A stretch of 64,000 nucleotides of DNA from Dactylosporangium aurantiacum. Its GTDB lineage: Bacteria; Actinomycetota; Actinomycetes; Mycobacteriales; Micromonosporaceae. The stretch covers positions 1 to 64,000 of the forward strand of contig NZ_JNYJ01000042.1 in assembly GCF_000716715.1 (NCBI RefSeq), in the 5' to 3' direction. Shown piece after piece: positions 52,029-63,019 of this stretch. The number at the start of each line of letters is the position of its first letter. Within the stretch, counting starts at the first letter, position 1. Position numbers and translations under genes: made by a program. The notes under the pieces were generated by a model. It saw nothing but the letters and a program-made list of their open reading frames with translations. It did no database searches and was not told the DNA's origin.

Positions 52029-52099
52029 CTTCCCTTCGCTGACCGCCGATCTGGCCGGCGTGGCGAGCAACGTAGCAAGGCGGACGCCACGAAGGGAAG
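52029..52099 (-). promoter_or_regulatory. Structured mRNA leader: predicted three-way junction at the start of the importer operon
   Basis: In the minus-strand transcript the 5' arm CTTCCCTTCG (52099-52090) pairs perfectly with CGAAGGGAAG (52038-52029), 10 nt before ATG 52018. Inside lie two further perfect 5-bp stems, TGGCG/CGCCA (52089-52085 with 52065-52061) and CGCCG/CGGCG (52060-52056 with 52048-52044). The closing helix contains the purine-rich GAAGGGAAG near the start codon, so folding could mask translation. It matches no riboswitch class known to me. As DNA the distant arms could instead be a pair of operator half-sites for the RpiR protein. Confidence 0.45.
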
Positions 52100-52169
52100 A
52101 GTTTTCGTGTCCGATTTTCTTTCGAGGCTCCGTTGACGGGAATTAGTAACCAGTGCGACGCTGAGACCC

Positions 52170-52535
52170 GTGACCCCACCCGACCGGCGCTGGCCACGCC
52201 GCCTGTACCGGCAAGGCACCGAGCCGGACGTGCGGTTCACCCTCGCCAACGAACGCACCCTGCTCGCCTGGCTGCGCACCGCGCTGGCGTTCATCGTCGC
52301 CGGCGTCGCCGTCCACACCCTGGGCGGCGGCATTCCCGCGGCCGTTTCCCGCCCCACGTCGGCCGCGTTGATCGGCCTCGGCGCCGCCCTGCCGGTGGCC
52401 GCCTACCTCCGCTGGATCCGCAACGAAGCCGCCCTGCGCAGCCGCCGCCCGCTCGCCGGCGCCGCCCTCGGCACCATGGTCGCCGCGGCGACCGTCATCA
52501 CGGCGGTCCTGCTCGTCAGCCGCACGGCCGGATGA
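52170..52535 (+). CDS. DUF202 (YidH-like) membrane protein
   Basis: 121 aa. The DUF202 signature RFTLANERTLLAWLRTALAFIVAGVAV is followed by two further TM helices (ALIGLGAALPVAAYLRWI, LGTMVAAATVITAVLLVS). GTG 52170 lacks a clear ribosome site. It diverges from the importer operon. Function of the family is unknown. Confidence 0.85.
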   Translation: MTPPDRRWPRRLYRQGTEPDVRFTLANERTLLAWLRTALAFIVAGVAVHTLGGGIPAAVSRPTSAALIGLGAALPVAAYLRWIRNEAALRSRRPLAGAALGTMVAAATVITAVLLVSRTAG

Positions 52536-52816
52536 CCACCACCGACCCCGGCCTCCACGCCGAACGCACCGCGCTCGCCCACGGCCGCACCAGCCTTGCC
52601 TGCCTCACCGCGGGCGCCGGCCTGGCCAAGCTCGCACCCATCACGCCGCCGGGCACGAAGCGCTGGGCCCTGCTCTGTGCCGGCGCCGCGCTGCCCGCCA
52701 CGGCCGTGGCGCTCCACCTCCTCGTCACCGCCCCCGCCGTGCCGGCACCACTGCGACTCGCCGGCGTCGCCGTCGCCACCAGCCTCGCCGGCGCGGCCGC
52801 CTTCCTCCTGATCTAG
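52532..52816 (+). CDS. Second DUF202-like small membrane protein
   Basis: 94 aa. LHAERTALAHGRTSLACLTAG is a diverged DUF202 signature, followed by two TM helices (WALLCAGAALPATAVALHLLV, LAGVAVATSLAGAAAFLLI). ATG 52532 overlaps the stop of the first DUF202 gene by 4 bp; the two probably form one membrane complex. Confidence 0.85.
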   Translation: MTTTDPGLHAERTALAHGRTSLACLTAGAGLAKLAPITPPGTKRWALLCAGAALPATAVALHLLVTAPAVPAPLRLAGVAVATSLAGAAAFLLI

Positions 52817-52874
52817 GTGTCACCGGTGCCCGTGGCGTTCACGCTTCCCCCGGCACCGTGCCCGTCCCGGCCGA

Positions 52875-53386
52875 TCACCGCCGCTCCGGGTCGGCATCGT
52901 CCGCCGGTGCGCCTCGCCGCCGGTCCGGTGCCAGGTGGGCACGCACTTCGGCGGCGATCTCGGCGACCACGCGGTCGACGGTCGCCGCCACCGCCGGTGT
53001 CAGACCGGTGCCGAGGCCGGTGTCCGCCGCCTCGACCCCGAACACGATCATCCGGTCCGGCAGACGGTCCAGCTCGCGGGCCAACGCCATCGCCTCGCCC
53101 ATGTCCGTGGTGTGTGAGCTGGCGGTCCTGGCCCGTTCGGGGACCAGGCACGGCACGACCAGCCGGTGCAGCCGGCCCGGATGCGCCGGTCGCACCCGCA
53201 CGGCCTCGACGAGGATGGCGAGGCGCCGCCGCTCCCACAGCATGATCAGCGCGCAGGACTCGCCGTCGCTCTCGGCCACGGTCGTGCCTGGAAGGCCGGC
53301 ACGCCGCAGCCGCTGGACCACGGCCGGGCCGACGCCGTCGTCACGCCGGTACGGGTTGCCGACGCCGATCACCACCACCGGTGGGA

Positions 53387-53390
<4 letters not shown>
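52875..53390 (-). CDS. [NiFe]-hydrogenase maturation protease
   Basis: 171 aa. HybD/HycI fold: VVVIGVGNPYRRDDGVGPAVV, LAILVEAVRVRPAHPG and the ASSHTTDMGEAMAL histidine motif. It removes the C-terminal tail of the large subunit after nickel insertion. Relative to HybD the two acidic nickel ligands appear exchanged (Asp in DDGVG for Glu16; Glu in LVEAV for Asp62), while the His is kept. GTG 53390 overlaps the large-subunit stop by 4 bp. A ~30-residue charged C-terminal tail is extra. Confidence 0.9.
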
Positions 53391-54684
<1,294 letters not shown>

Positions 54685-54688
<4 letters not shown>

Positions 54689-55458
54689 CGGCGCTCCCCC
54701 TCCTCGGCGGCGGCCTGGAACTCCGGCTTGGCGGCGTGGAAGGTGCGGAACACCCGTGCCGCGTCCGCCGGGGACATGCCGAGGGCGCGCAGCGACGCGG
54801 TCATCGCGGCGGTGTTCGGCCCGGCCATCGGTCCGAAGCAGCCGTAGCAGCCGCGGCCGTACGCGGGGCACAGCGCGCCGCAGCCGGCGCGGGTGACCGG
54901 GCCGAGACACGGGATCCCCTGCGCCACGGTCACGCAGGTCGTGCCGCGCAGCTTGCACTCCTGGCAGACGCTGTGCACGGGCAGGCCGGGACGCCGGCCG
55001 GCGAGCACGGCGCTCAGCACGCCGATGAGCTGGCGCCGGTCGATCGGGCAGCCGGGCAGCTCCAGGTCGACGCGGACGTGCGCGGAGATGGGCGTGGACT
55101 GTGCCAGGGTCGCCACGTACTCCGGTCTGGCGTAGACCACCGACCGGAACTCCTCGACGTCGGCGAAGTTGCGCAGCGCCTGGACGCCGCCGGCGTTGGC
55201 GCACGCGCCGATGGTCACCAGCATGCCGGACTGCTCCCGGATGCGGTGGATGCGCTCGATGTCGGTCTCGGTGGTGACCGATCCCTCGACGAGCGAGACG
55301 TCGTAGGGGCCCTCCCGCACGGCGCTGGACGCCTCCAGGAAGTGGGCGATCTCGACGTGCTCGGCGAGCGGCAGCAGCTCGTCCTCGCAGTCCAGCAGGG
55401 TGAGCTGGCAGCCGTCGCACGACGCGAACTTCCAGACCGCGAGCCTCGGCTTGCCCAT
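54685..55458 (-). CDS. hydD: [NiFe] hydrogenase small (delta) subunit
   Basis: 257 aa, no TAT signal, hence cytoplasmic. Three Fe-S clusters are supported: proximal ligands in [24 protein letters not shown] and ELPGCPID, then the distal set in [28 protein letters not shown] and [15 protein letters not shown] lies 5 nt before ATG 55458, which overlaps the gamma-subunit stop (TGATG). Confidence 0.95.
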
Positions 55459-56273
55459 CACAACTCCTTCGTCATCAGCAGCGGCCCGGCGGCGTCGAAA
55501 CGGGCGACGGGGCCGTCGCGGCACAGCAGCAGCGGGCCGAGCTGGCAGTGCCCGCAGTGGCCGAGACCGCAGTGCATGTTGCGCTCCAGGGACAGCCACA
55601 CGCGGTCGGCCGGCACGCCCCGGTCGGTGAGGCCACGCGCGGCGAACCGCATCATGATCTCGGGGCCGCACACGTAGGCGCTCGTCTCGGCGGGGCGGCC
55701 GCGGAGGTGGTCGAACAACGCGGTCACCACGCCCACGTGCCCGGTCCAGCCGGCGGCGGCGCGGTCGACGGTGACGAACACGTCGACCCCGGCGCTCCGC
55801 CAGGACTCGTACTCGCCGGGATACAGCAGGTCCTGCGGTGTCCGCCCGCCGATGAGCACCGCCACGCCGCGGTAGCGGTCGCGGCAGGCGACGGCGTGCC
55901 GCACGACGGGCCGCAGCGGTGCCAGACCGAGGCCGCCGGCGACGACGACCAGGTCGGCGCCGGCGGGCGCCGGCAGGTCCCAGCCGTGGCCGAACGGTCC
56001 GCGGACGCCGAGCACGTGTCCCGGCTCGGCGTGGCACAGGGCCCGGGTCGTGGCGCCGACCGCCCTGATGGTGTGCAGGAGACCACCCGCGCCGTACCGC
56101 CCGGACACGGAGATCGGCACCTCCCCGACGCCGAACGCGTACAGCATGGCGAACTGGCCGGGCCGGAACACCGGCAGCGGCTCGTCGACCGGCTCCAGCG
56201 CGACGGTGACCGTGTCGGCGGTGTCCCACGACCGGTCGACGACCCGGTAGCGGGCCGGCGTCATCGTCGTCAT
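55458..56273 (-). CDS. hydG: Hydrogenase FAD/NAD(P)-binding (gamma) subunit
   Basis: 271 aa. Ferredoxin-reductase-like: FAD loop [20 protein letters not shown], pyrophosphate region [15 protein letters not shown], nucleotide loop [15 protein letters not shown] and [12 protein letters not shown], and C-terminal [2Fe-2S] ligands in [19 protein letters not shown]. It passes electrons between the Fe-S subunits and NAD(P). ATG 56273 overlaps the stop of the CNB-like gene; MTPARY at 56264 is an alternative. Confidence 0.93.
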   Translation of the reverse strand: MTTMTPARYRVVDRSWDTADTVTVALEPVDEPLPVFRPGQFAMLYAFGVGEVPISVSGRYGAGGLLHTIRAVGATTRALCHAEPGHVLGVRGPFGHGWDLPAPAGADLVVVAGGLGLAPLRPVVRHAVACRDRYRGVAVLIGGRTPQDLLYPGEYESWRSAGVDVFVTVDRAAAGWTGHVGVVTALFDHLRGRPAETSAYVCGPEIMMRFAARGLTDRGVPADRVWLSLERNMHCGLGHCGHCQLGPLLLCRDGPVARFDAAGPLLMTKEL

Positions 56274-56731
56274 GTCGGCACCGAGTACAGGTCGAGCAGG
56301 CGCATCCTGGTGGCCTGCATCCGGTCGACCACGACGGCCATGAGGCGCTTGGTCAGCTCGTAGCCGAACGCCGGGTCGGCGTCGCACAACGCGCGGGTCG
56401 CCGGGCCGTCGACCGCGATGCTGAGCACCGGCTCGACGGCCACCGCGCCGAACCGCCAGCGGTACGGCGGGAAGCGCCAGGACCAGCCGAGGACGGCACC
56501 CGGGCCGAGCGTCTCGACGATGAGGTCGCCGCGCCCGGGCACCCGGATGTCGAGGTTGACCGAGCCCTCCTGGATGAGCCAGAACCGGTCGGCCGGGCCG
56601 TTCTCCTCGAAGACGCGCGCACCGGCACCGAACGGCACGCGGCACGCCCAGCGGGACAGGCGTTCGAGGTCGGGCGGCGGCAGGCCGGCCAGGAACGCGT
56701 GCGCGGCGAGGAGGTCGTACATCGCGGTCAT
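56270..56731 (-). CDS. Cyclic-nucleotide-binding-fold protein embedded in the hydrogenase operon
   Basis: 153 aa: one CNB/Crp-type beta-roll ([34 protein letters not shown]) followed by a C-terminal helix, with no DNA-binding HTH. The phosphate-binding cassette, normally GELAL...RxA, reads [14 protein letters not shown] at 81-94: no Glu, and packed with aromatic and Arg residues. Canonical cAMP binding is therefore doubtful. ATGA overlaps on both sides put it firmly between the beta and gamma subunit genes, so it may be a regulatory or structural hydrogenase component. Confidence 0.85.
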   Translation of the reverse strand: MTAMYDLLAAHAFLAGLPPPDLERLSRWACRVPFGAGARVFEENGPADRFWLIQEGSVNLDIRVPGRGDLIVETLGPGAVLGWSWRFPPYRWRFGAVAVEPVLSIAVDGPATRALCDADPAFGYELTKRLMAVVVDRMQATRMRLLDLYSVPT

Positions 56732-57855
56732 GGGGAGTCCCCGGTCGTGGCTGGGTGGGCGTCGAGGGCGTGCAGCTCCGCGGTGACGTCGATGCCGACC
56801 GGGCACCAGGCGATGCACCGGCCGCAGCCGACGCACCCGGACTCGCCGAACTGGTCGTGCCAGGTGCCGAACTTGTGGGTGAGCCATTGCCGGTAGCGGC
56901 CGCGGCGCGAGTCGCGCACCGGCCCGCCGTGCAGGTAGCTGAAGTCCAGGTCGAAGCAGGACTCCCAGGACTGCCAACGCTCGGCGTGCTCGCCGGTCAG
57001 GTCGGTGGTGTCGGTGACCGACGTGCAGAAGCACGTCGGGCACACCATCGTGCAGTTGCCGCAGGCCAGGCAGCGCTGTGCCACGTCGTCCCACTGCGGG
57101 TCCTCGCGATGGCCGGCGAGCAGCGTGCGCAGGTCCGCCTCGGGCAGCGTCCGCCCCATCCGCGCCGCCGCGGACGCCACCGCCGCCGCCTCGGACGCCA
57201 CGTCCGCGTCGGCCGCCGGCGTCGACGGCACCCGCGCGAGGACCGCCTCGCCGCCGGCCGTCGCGCCGGCGGCCAGGTACGTGCCGTCCGGGCGTTCGGT
57301 CAGCACGATGTCGTGGCCGGCCCCGGCCCGTGGACCGCCGCCGGCCGACACGCAGAAGCAGGCGCCGCCGGGCTCGGTGCAGTTGACCGCCACGATCATG
57401 ATGTCGGCCCGCCGGGCCGCATAGCGACCACCGTCGCCCAGCACGTGGTCGAGGACGCCGATCGCGCGCAGGTCACACGGCCGCACGCCGAACAGCGCCA
57501 GCCGGCGCGGCTGCGGTGCCTCGTCGGTGACCCGGAAGCCGTCCTCGGTCCTGTCGGCCGACCACAGCGCCTGGCGGGGCGGATGCAGCACCTGCTTCCA
57601 CGACTGCGGACCCGACGTGTGGGTGAACGCGCGCCGCTCGTCGCCGCGGCGCAGCCGGTAGGTCCCCGCCTCGACCTCCGTCCGCCACCCGTACGGCAGC
57701 TGTGCGGCGCTGTCGATCTCGGCCAGCACGATCGCGTGCCCCCGCACCGTCGGACCGATGACAGTCCGTCCGTCCGACCGCAGCGCGGCCAGGAGGTCGT
57801 CGAGCCCGGACAGCAGGACCGGTCCGTCCACCGGTGCCGGGTGTTCCCTGGTCAT
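56728..57855 (-). CDS. hydB: Hydrogenase Fe-S (beta) subunit
   Basis: 375 aa. C-terminal ferredoxin motifs CLACGNCTMVCPTCFC and CVGCGRCIAWCPVGID carry two [4Fe-4S] clusters. The N-terminal part has FGVRPCDLRAIGVLD and VNCTEPGGACFC, shared with sulfhydrogenase/anaerobic sulfite reductase subunit A. ATG 57855 has AGGAGA 7 nt upstream. A 70-bp gap separates it from hypE, with no obvious promoter. Confidence 0.93.
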   Translation of the reverse strand: MTREHPAPVDGPVLLSGLDDLLAALRSDGRTVIGPTVRGHAIVLAEIDSAAQLPYGWRTEVEAGTYRLRRGDERRAFTHTSGPQSWKQVLHPPRQALWSADRTEDGFRVTDEAPQPRRLALFGVRPCDLRAIGVLDHVLGDGGRYAARRADIMIVAVNCTEPGGACFCVSAGGGPRAGAGHDIVLTERPDGTYLAAGATAGGEAVLARVPSTPAADADVASEAAAVASAAARMGRTLPEADLRTLLAGHREDPQWDDVAQRCLACGNCTMVCPTCFCTSVTDTTDLTGEHAERWQSWESCFDLDFSYLHGGPVRDSRRGRYRQWLTHKFGTWHDQFGESGCVGCGRCIAWCPVGIDVTAELHALDAHPATTGDSP

Positions 57856-57925
57856 GGTATTTCTCCTGGATGTCTCCCGCCGGGGGCGTTTCCTCCAGCA
57901 CAGCACGGGACCGGCGCCCGCCGCA

Positions 57926-58984
57926 TCAGCAGATCCGGGGCAGCTGCTCGCCGACCAGCATGTCGACGACCCGCCGGCCGCCCATGAGGGTGTTCATGAC
58001 CACCCGCCCCGGATGCGCGTCCACCACCTCACCGAGTCGGACCGCGTGCCGCCCGTCGGGCGCCGACCGCATCGCCGCCAGCACCGCCACGGCGCGATCG
58101 GCGGCGACGACGGCCAGCAGGCAGCCCTCGTTCGCGACGTGCAGCGGGTCCAGGCCCAGCAGCTCGCAGGCGGCGGCGACGGGTGCCGGCACCGGGAGCG
58201 CGGCCTCGTCGATCTCGATCCCGACCCGCGAGGCCGCGGCGATCTCGTTCAGCGCCGACGCGACCCCGCCGCGGGTGGGGTCGCGCATGACGTGGATGTC
58301 CCGCTCCGCGCCGGCCACCATCGTCGCGACGAGCCGGTGCAGCGGGCGGGTGTCGGAGGCGATCTCGGCCTCGAACCCCAGTGACTCGCGCGCGCTGAGG
58401 ATGGTCGTGCCGTGCGCGCCGATCGGGCCGGACAGCAGCACGACGTCGCCGGGGCGGGCGTACGCGGCGGACACCCGGGCCCCCGGCAGCCGCCGGCCGA
58501 TCCCGGTCGTGGTCACGAACAGGCCGTCCGCGGCGCCCCGCCCCACCACCTTCGTGTCGCCGGTGACGACCGGCACCCCGGCGGCGGCCGCGGCGGTGCC
58601 GACCGAGGCGGTGACCCGCCGCAGGTCCGCGACCGCGAAGCCCTCCTCGATGATGTACGCCACCGCCAGCGCCACCGGGGCGGCGCCCATCATGGCGAGG
58701 TCGTTGACGGTGCCGTGGACGGCGAGCGCGCCGATGTCGCCGCCCGGGAAGAACAGCGGGCTGACCACGAACGCGTCGGTGCTGACCACCAGGTCGACCC
58801 CGCCGACCGGCACGACCGCCCCGTCCTCCGGCACGCCCTCGCCCGCGCCGCCCAGACCCGGCAGCACCACGTCACGCAGGAGCTCCGCGGACAGCTGGCC
58901 GCCGCTGCCGTGCCCGAGCAGGATCTTCTCGCGCTCCGCGGCGGGCGCCGGGCAGCCACCGAGGGCGGGGTCGACCGTGGTCAT
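57926..58984 (-). CDS. hypE: Hydrogenase maturation protein HypE
   Basis: 352 aa. Dehydrates the HypF-formed thiocarboxamide to the cyanide ligand. [65 protein letters not shown] and [10 protein letters not shown] are present, and the chain ends in PRIC, the Cys that carries the modification. ATG 58984 overlaps the hypD stop. Confidence 0.96.
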   Translation of the reverse strand: MTTVDPALGGCPAPAAEREKILLGHGSGGQLSAELLRDVVLPGLGGAGEGVPEDGAVVPVGGVDLVVSTDAFVVSPLFFPGGDIGALAVHGTVNDLAMMGAAPVALAVAYIIEEGFAVADLRRVTASVGTAAAAAGVPVVTGDTKVVGRGAADGLFVTTTGIGRRLPGARVSAAYARPGDVVLLSGPIGAHGTTILSARESLGFEAEIASDTRPLHRLVATMVAGAERDIHVMRDPTRGGVASALNEIAAASRVGIEIDEAALPVPAPVAAACELLGLDPLHVANEGCLLAVVAADRAVAVLAAMRSAPDGRHAVRLGEVVDAHPGRVVMNTLMGGRRVVDMLVGEQLPRIC

Positions 58985-60099
58985 CGCGGCGGCCCCGGCA
59001 CGACCACCGGCGCCCGGCGCCGGCCCGCGCTGTAGAACGCCGCGCAGGTGCCCTCGGTGGAGACCATCGGCGCGCCGAGCGGCGTGCGCGGCGTGCACAG
59101 CGTCCCGTACGCGGTGCAGTCCGTCGGCACGCGCGTGCCCCGCAGGATGTCACCGGCGATGCAGGCCGGGTGTTCCCGCGCGGTCATGTCCGCCACCGCG
59201 AAGCGCCGCTCCGCGTCATGGCAGGCGAACTCCTCGGTGAGCGTCAGGCCGCTGCCGGGAATGGTGCCGATGCCCCGCCAGGCCCGGTCGCCGATGCGGA
59301 ACACGCGCCGGATCGCGTCCTGTGCCTCGGTGTTGCCGGACCGCCGTACCGCTCGGGCGTACTGGTTCTCCACCGCCGCCCGGCCCTGCTCGAGCTGCCG
59401 GACGGCCATCAGGATGCCCTCGAGAAGGTCGAGCGGCTCGAACCCCGTCACGACGATCGGCACGTGGTAGCGGTCGCTGATCGGCTCGTACTGGGTCCAG
59501 CCCATCACCGCGCAGACGTGCCCGGCGGCGAGGAACCCCTGCACCTCGCAGTCCGGCGCGTCGAGGATCGCCGTCATCGCCGGCGGGACCAGCACGTGGC
59601 TGACCAGCACGCTGAAGTTGGTCAGCCCGAGCCGGTGGGCGTGCAGCACCGCCATGGCGTTCGCCGGCGCGGTGGTCTCGAAGCCGACCGCGAAGAACAC
59701 CACCTCGCGGTCGGGCCGCTCGGCGGCGATGCGCACCGCGTCGAGCGGGGAGTAGACCACCCGGACGTCCGCGCCTCGTGCCCGCAGCGCCAGCAGGTCG
59801 GCCGACGTCCCCGGTACGCGCAGCATGTCGCCGTAGGAGGTGAAGACGACCTCGGCGCGCCGGGCGATGGCGAGCGCCTTGTCGATCAGCTCCAGCGGCG
59901 TCACGCAGACCGGGCAGCCCGGTCCGTGGATCATCCGGATGCCGGCCGGCAGCAGCTCGTCGATGCCCTGCCGCACGATGGTGTTGGTCTGGCCGCCGCA
60001 CACCTCCATCAGCGTCCACGGCCGCGAGGTCACCGCCTCGATCTCGGCGAACAGGCGGCGGGCGAGGGCGGGGTCGCGGTACTCGTCGAGGTACTTCAC
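58981..60099 (-). CDS. hypD: Hydrogenase maturation protein HypD
   Basis: 372 aa. Scaffold on which the Fe(CN)2CO unit is built with Hyp[34 protein letters not shown] and [16 protein letters not shown] hold the conserved Cys and Thr; a C-terminal Cys set supports the [4Fe-4S] cluster ([24 protein letters not shown]). GTG 60099 overlaps the hypC stop. Confidence 0.96.
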   Translation of the reverse strand: MKYLDEYRDPALARRLFAEIEAVTSRPWTLMEVCGGQTNTIVRQGIDELLPAGIRMIHGPGCPVCVTPLELIDKALAIARRAEVVFTSYGDMLRVPGTSADLLALRARGADVRVVYSPLDAVRIAAERPDREVVFFAVGFETTAPANAMAVLHAHRLGLTNFSVLVSHVLVPPAMTAILDAPDCEVQGFLAAGHVCAVMGWTQYEPISDRYHVPIVVTGFEPLDLLEGILMAVRQLEQGRAAVENQYARAVRRSGNTEAQDAIRRVFRIGDRAWRGIGTIPGSGLTLTEEFACHDAERRFAVADMTAREHPACIAGDILRGTRVPTDCTAYGTLCTPRTPLGAPMVSTEGTCAAFYSAGRRRAPVVVPGPPR

Positions 60100-60368
60100 G
60101 GCGCCGTCCGCTCCGCCGCCCCGGGGGACAGCTCCCGCTCCAGCGCGTCGCCCATGGCGCGCAGGATCTCCAGCGTGCGCCGCGCCTCCGCCTCGTCGAC
60201 GCGGCTGATCGCGAACCCGACGTGGACGATCACGTAGTCGCCCACCTGGGCCTGCGGGGTGTAGGCGAGGCACACCTCACGCAGCACGCCGCCGAAGTCG
60301 ACCGTCCCCATCGTGATGCCGCCGGCATCGGCGGTCCGCAGGATCCGGCCCGGCACACCGAGGCACAT
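60096..60368 (-). CDS. hypC: Hydrogenase maturation chaperone HypC
   Basis: 90 aa. Starts [10 protein letters not shown], the Cys2 motif that binds the Fe unit, followed by the OB-like core ([34 protein letters not shown]). Lies 5 bp after hypF. Confidence 0.96.
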   Translation of the reverse strand: MCLGVPGRILRTADAGGITMGTVDFGGVLREVCLAYTPQAQVGDYVIVHVGFAISRVDEAEARRTLEILRAMGDALERELSPGAAERTAP

Positions 60369-60373
60369 GCCGC

Positions 60374-62731
60374 TCACCCCCTCCGCAGCCGCGCGGCGGC
60401 GACCGCCGCCTGGCCGTAGCTGATTCCCCCGTCGTTGACCGGCACCCGCTCGTTGATCAGCGGCTCCAGCCCGGCGGCGGACAGGCCGCCGAGCAGCGCT
60501 TCGGCGAGCAGCCGGTTCTGCATGACGCCGCCGGACAGGCAGACGGTGCGCAGGCCGTGCCGCGCCGCGACCCGTGAGCACACGGCGATGGTCACCGCGG
60601 CCACGGTGGCGTGGAAGCGGGCGGCGAGGACCGCGACGTCGACACCGTCGCGGCGCCCTTCGAGCAGCGCCAGCAAGGTGCGCGTGGCGTCGTACACGAG
60701 CATCCCGTCGCGGGCGACCAGCCGCCACGGCAGCTCGGGCGCTGCCCCGCCCGGACCGGCCGCGGCCTCCAGCGCGACCGCGGCCTCGCCCTCGTACGTC
60801 GCGTCGTCGCGCAGGTCGAGCAGCGCGGCGGCGGCGTCGAACAGGCGACCGGCGCTCGACGCGACGGGACAGTTGACGCCGCGCTCGACCATGCGCCGCA
60901 CGGTGGACACCTCGCGCGGTGGCAGCCGCCGCAGGAGCGGCCGGGCCAGGCGCAGGGCGGTCGCGCGGGTGCGCTCGTCCAGGCCCTCGCCGCCGAACAG
61001 GTACCCCAGTGCCATGCGGACCGGCCGGCGCACCGCGGCGGCCCCGCCCGGCAGCGGGGCCCGGCCGAACCGCGCCACCCGCCGGTAGGTGGCGAGGTCG
61101 GCGACGAACACCTCGCCGCCCCACAGCGTGCCGTCGTCGCCCAGGCCCAGCCCGTCGTACGCGACCCCGATGAACGGCCCGGTCACGCCGTGCTCGGCGG
61201 CGCAGGACGCGACGTGCGCGTGGTGGTGCTGCACCCCGATCCGGCGGTGCACCGGCAGGGTGGCCGCGTACTGCGTGGACAGGTAGCCGGGGTGCAGGTC
61301 GTGGGCGACGACGTGCGGCTCGGCGCCCACCACCCGGCACAGGTGCGCCAGGTTCGCCGTGAACGCCTCCATCGTGGCCTGCTGCTCCAGGTCGCCGGTG
61401 TGCGGCCCGGTGACCGCGGTGCCGCCACGGGCCACTGTGAACGTGTGCTTGAGCTGGCCGCCGACGGCCAGCAACGGCTCCGGCGCGGGCACCGGGAGGT
61501 CGATCGGCTCCGGCGCGTAGCCGCGGGCCCGCCGCACGACCGACGCCCGCCCGGCGACGACGTGGGTGACCGAGTCGTCGTAGCGGGACCGGATCGGCCG
61601 GTCGTGGGTGAGGAACCCGTCCGCGAGCCCGGCGAGGCGTCGCCGCGCGTCGGCGTCGTCGATCGCGATCGGCTCCGCCGACAGGTTGCCGCTGGTGACC
61701 ACCAGCGGACGGTCGAGGTCCGCGAGCAGCAGATGGTGCAGCGGTGAGTACGGCAGGAAGAGCCCGAGCCGCGGCGCACCGGGCGCCACCGCGGACGCCA
61801 GCCCGCGGCCGGGACGCGCCTCGACGAGGACCACCGGCCGGGCGACCGAGGTCAGCGGCGCCGCCTCGGCGTCATCGACGCGTGCCAGGTGACGCGCCGC
61901 GGCCAGACTCCCCACCATGACGGCCAGGGGCTTCGCCGGGCGGTGCTTGCGGGCGCGCAGCCGGCCGACGGCGGCCTCGTCGGTCGCGTCGCAGACGAGC
62001 TGATAGCCGCCGAGCCCTTTGAGCGCGACGATGCCCCCGCCGCGGATGCACGTCTCCGCGGCGCGCAGCGCGTCCTCGCCGCAGGCGTCCTCCTCGCCGC
62101 GGGCGGCATCCTGGCCCGGGATGTGCCACGCCAGTCGCGGGCCGCACACCGGGCACGCGATCGGCTCGGCGTGGAAGCGGCGGTCGGCCGGGTCGGCGTA
62201 CTCCGCCGCGCAGTCGGCGCACATGGCGAACGCGTCCATCGTCGTGCGCGCCCGGTCGTACGGCAGAGCATCGATGATCGTCGCACGTGGGCCGCAGTCG
62301 GTGCAGTTGACGAACGCGTACCGGTACCGGCGGTCGCCCGGGTCGAACAGTTCGGCCAGACACGCCTCGCACGTGGCGAGGTCCGGCGGTGTACGGCGCA
62401 GCTCCGGCCCGTGTCCCGCCGGGCCTCGCCGGACCGACGGCTCGACCGTGAACCCGGCGCCGGGGGCCGGCGCGCCGCCGTCCAGTTCCCTGATCCGCAG
62501 CTCGGACACCCGGGCCCGGGCCGGCGCGTCGGTGCGCAGCCGTGCGGCGAGCGTGGCGATCGTCTCGGGCGGCCCGGCGGCCTCGACCACCACGAGACCG
62601 TCATCGTTGCGGACCGACCCGTCGACGCCCAGACCGCGGCCGAGGCGGTACACGAACGGACGGAATCCGACGCCCTGCACCGTCCCGTGGATTTCGATGC
62701 GACACGCCACCCGCGCCTGGATCGTGTTCAT
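60374..62731 (-). CDS. hypF: Carbamoyltransferase HypF
   Basis: 785 aa, full length. Domains: acylphosphatase (GTVQGVGFRPFVYRLG, 15-30), two zinc-finger repeats (CEACLAELFD, CTDCGPR, CADCAAEY, CPVCGP), YrdC (GGIVALKGLGGYQLVCDAT) and a Kae1-like C-terminus (GVQHHHAHVASCAAEHG, LSGGVMQNRLL, NDGGISYGQA). It makes the carbamoyl group for the CN ligands. First gene of the ten-gene hydrogenase operon; ATG 62731 with a weak AGGTG upstream. Confidence 0.96.
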   Translation of the reverse strand: MNTIQARVACRIEIHGTVQGVGFRPFVYRLGRGLGVDGSVRNDDGLVVVEAAGPPETIATLAARLRTDAPARARVSELRIRELDGGAPAPGAGFTVEPSVRRGPAGHGPELRRTPPDLATCEACLAELFDPGDRRYRYAFVNCTDCGPRATIIDALPYDRARTTMDAFAMCADCAAEYADPADRRFHAEPIACPVCGPRLAWHIPGQDAARGEEDACGEDALRAAETCIRGGGIVALKGLGGYQLVCDATDEAAVGRLRARKHRPAKPLAVMVGSLAAARHLARVDDAEAAPLTSVARPVVLVEARPGRGLASAVAPGAPRLGLFLPYSPLHHLLLADLDRPLVVTSGNLSAEPIAIDDADARRRLAGLADGFLTHDRPIRSRYDDSVTHVVAGRASVVRRARGYAPEPIDLPVPAPEPLLAVGGQLKHTFTVARGGTAVTGPHTGDLEQQATMEAFTANLAHLCRVVGAEPHVVAHDLHPGYLSTQYAATLPVHRRIGVQHHHAHVASCAAEHGVTGPFIGVAYDGLGLGDDGTLWGGEVFVADLATYRRVARFGRAPLPGGAAAVRRPVRMALGYLFGGEGLDERTRATALRLARPLLRRLPPREVSTVRRMVERGVNCPVASSAGRLFDAAAALLDLRDDATYEGEAAVALEAAAGPGGAAPELPWRLVARDGMLVYDATRTLLALLEGRRDGVDVAVLAARFHATVAAVTIAVCSRVAARHGLRTVCLSGGVMQNRLLAEALLGGLSAAGLEPLINERVPVNDGGISYGQAAVAAARLRRG

Positions 62732-62980
62732 GCGTCCAGCACCTCGTGTCGCGGCCGATCCGGCCCACCGCGACGACCCATGCTTCAAGTCTCGTCCGGC
62801 GGCGCTCCGGGACGAAGGCGTTCGGGCCCCGCTCACCCGGGTCATTCGGCCTCATCCTGCGCGGGTGAGCCGGTCGCCGGGCGCCCGTCTCATCCACGTA
62901 CATCGACGAACAGTCGGATATGTGTCCGAGCGATGCGGCAACCTGTCCCACTTCCGACTGGTCCAGAACATGGCGCACCA

Positions 62981-62996
62981 CCAATGTTTGCATTGG
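62981..62996. promoter_or_regulatory. Inverted repeat in the hypF / regulator divergent region
   Basis: CCAATG-TTTG-CATTGG, in an AT-richer stretch of a 288-bp divergent gap (62732-63019), 24 bp upstream of the right-hand regulator. Candidate operator; no clear -35/-10 pair was found for either side. Confidence 0.35.
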
Positions 62997-63019
62997 AGCA
63001 CGTAAATGGAAGGGGAGGC

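Noticed and set aside
56270..56731. A Crp/Fnr transcription factor for the hydrogenase operon
   Set aside because: There is no helix-turn-helix after the beta-roll; the chain ends with one helix.
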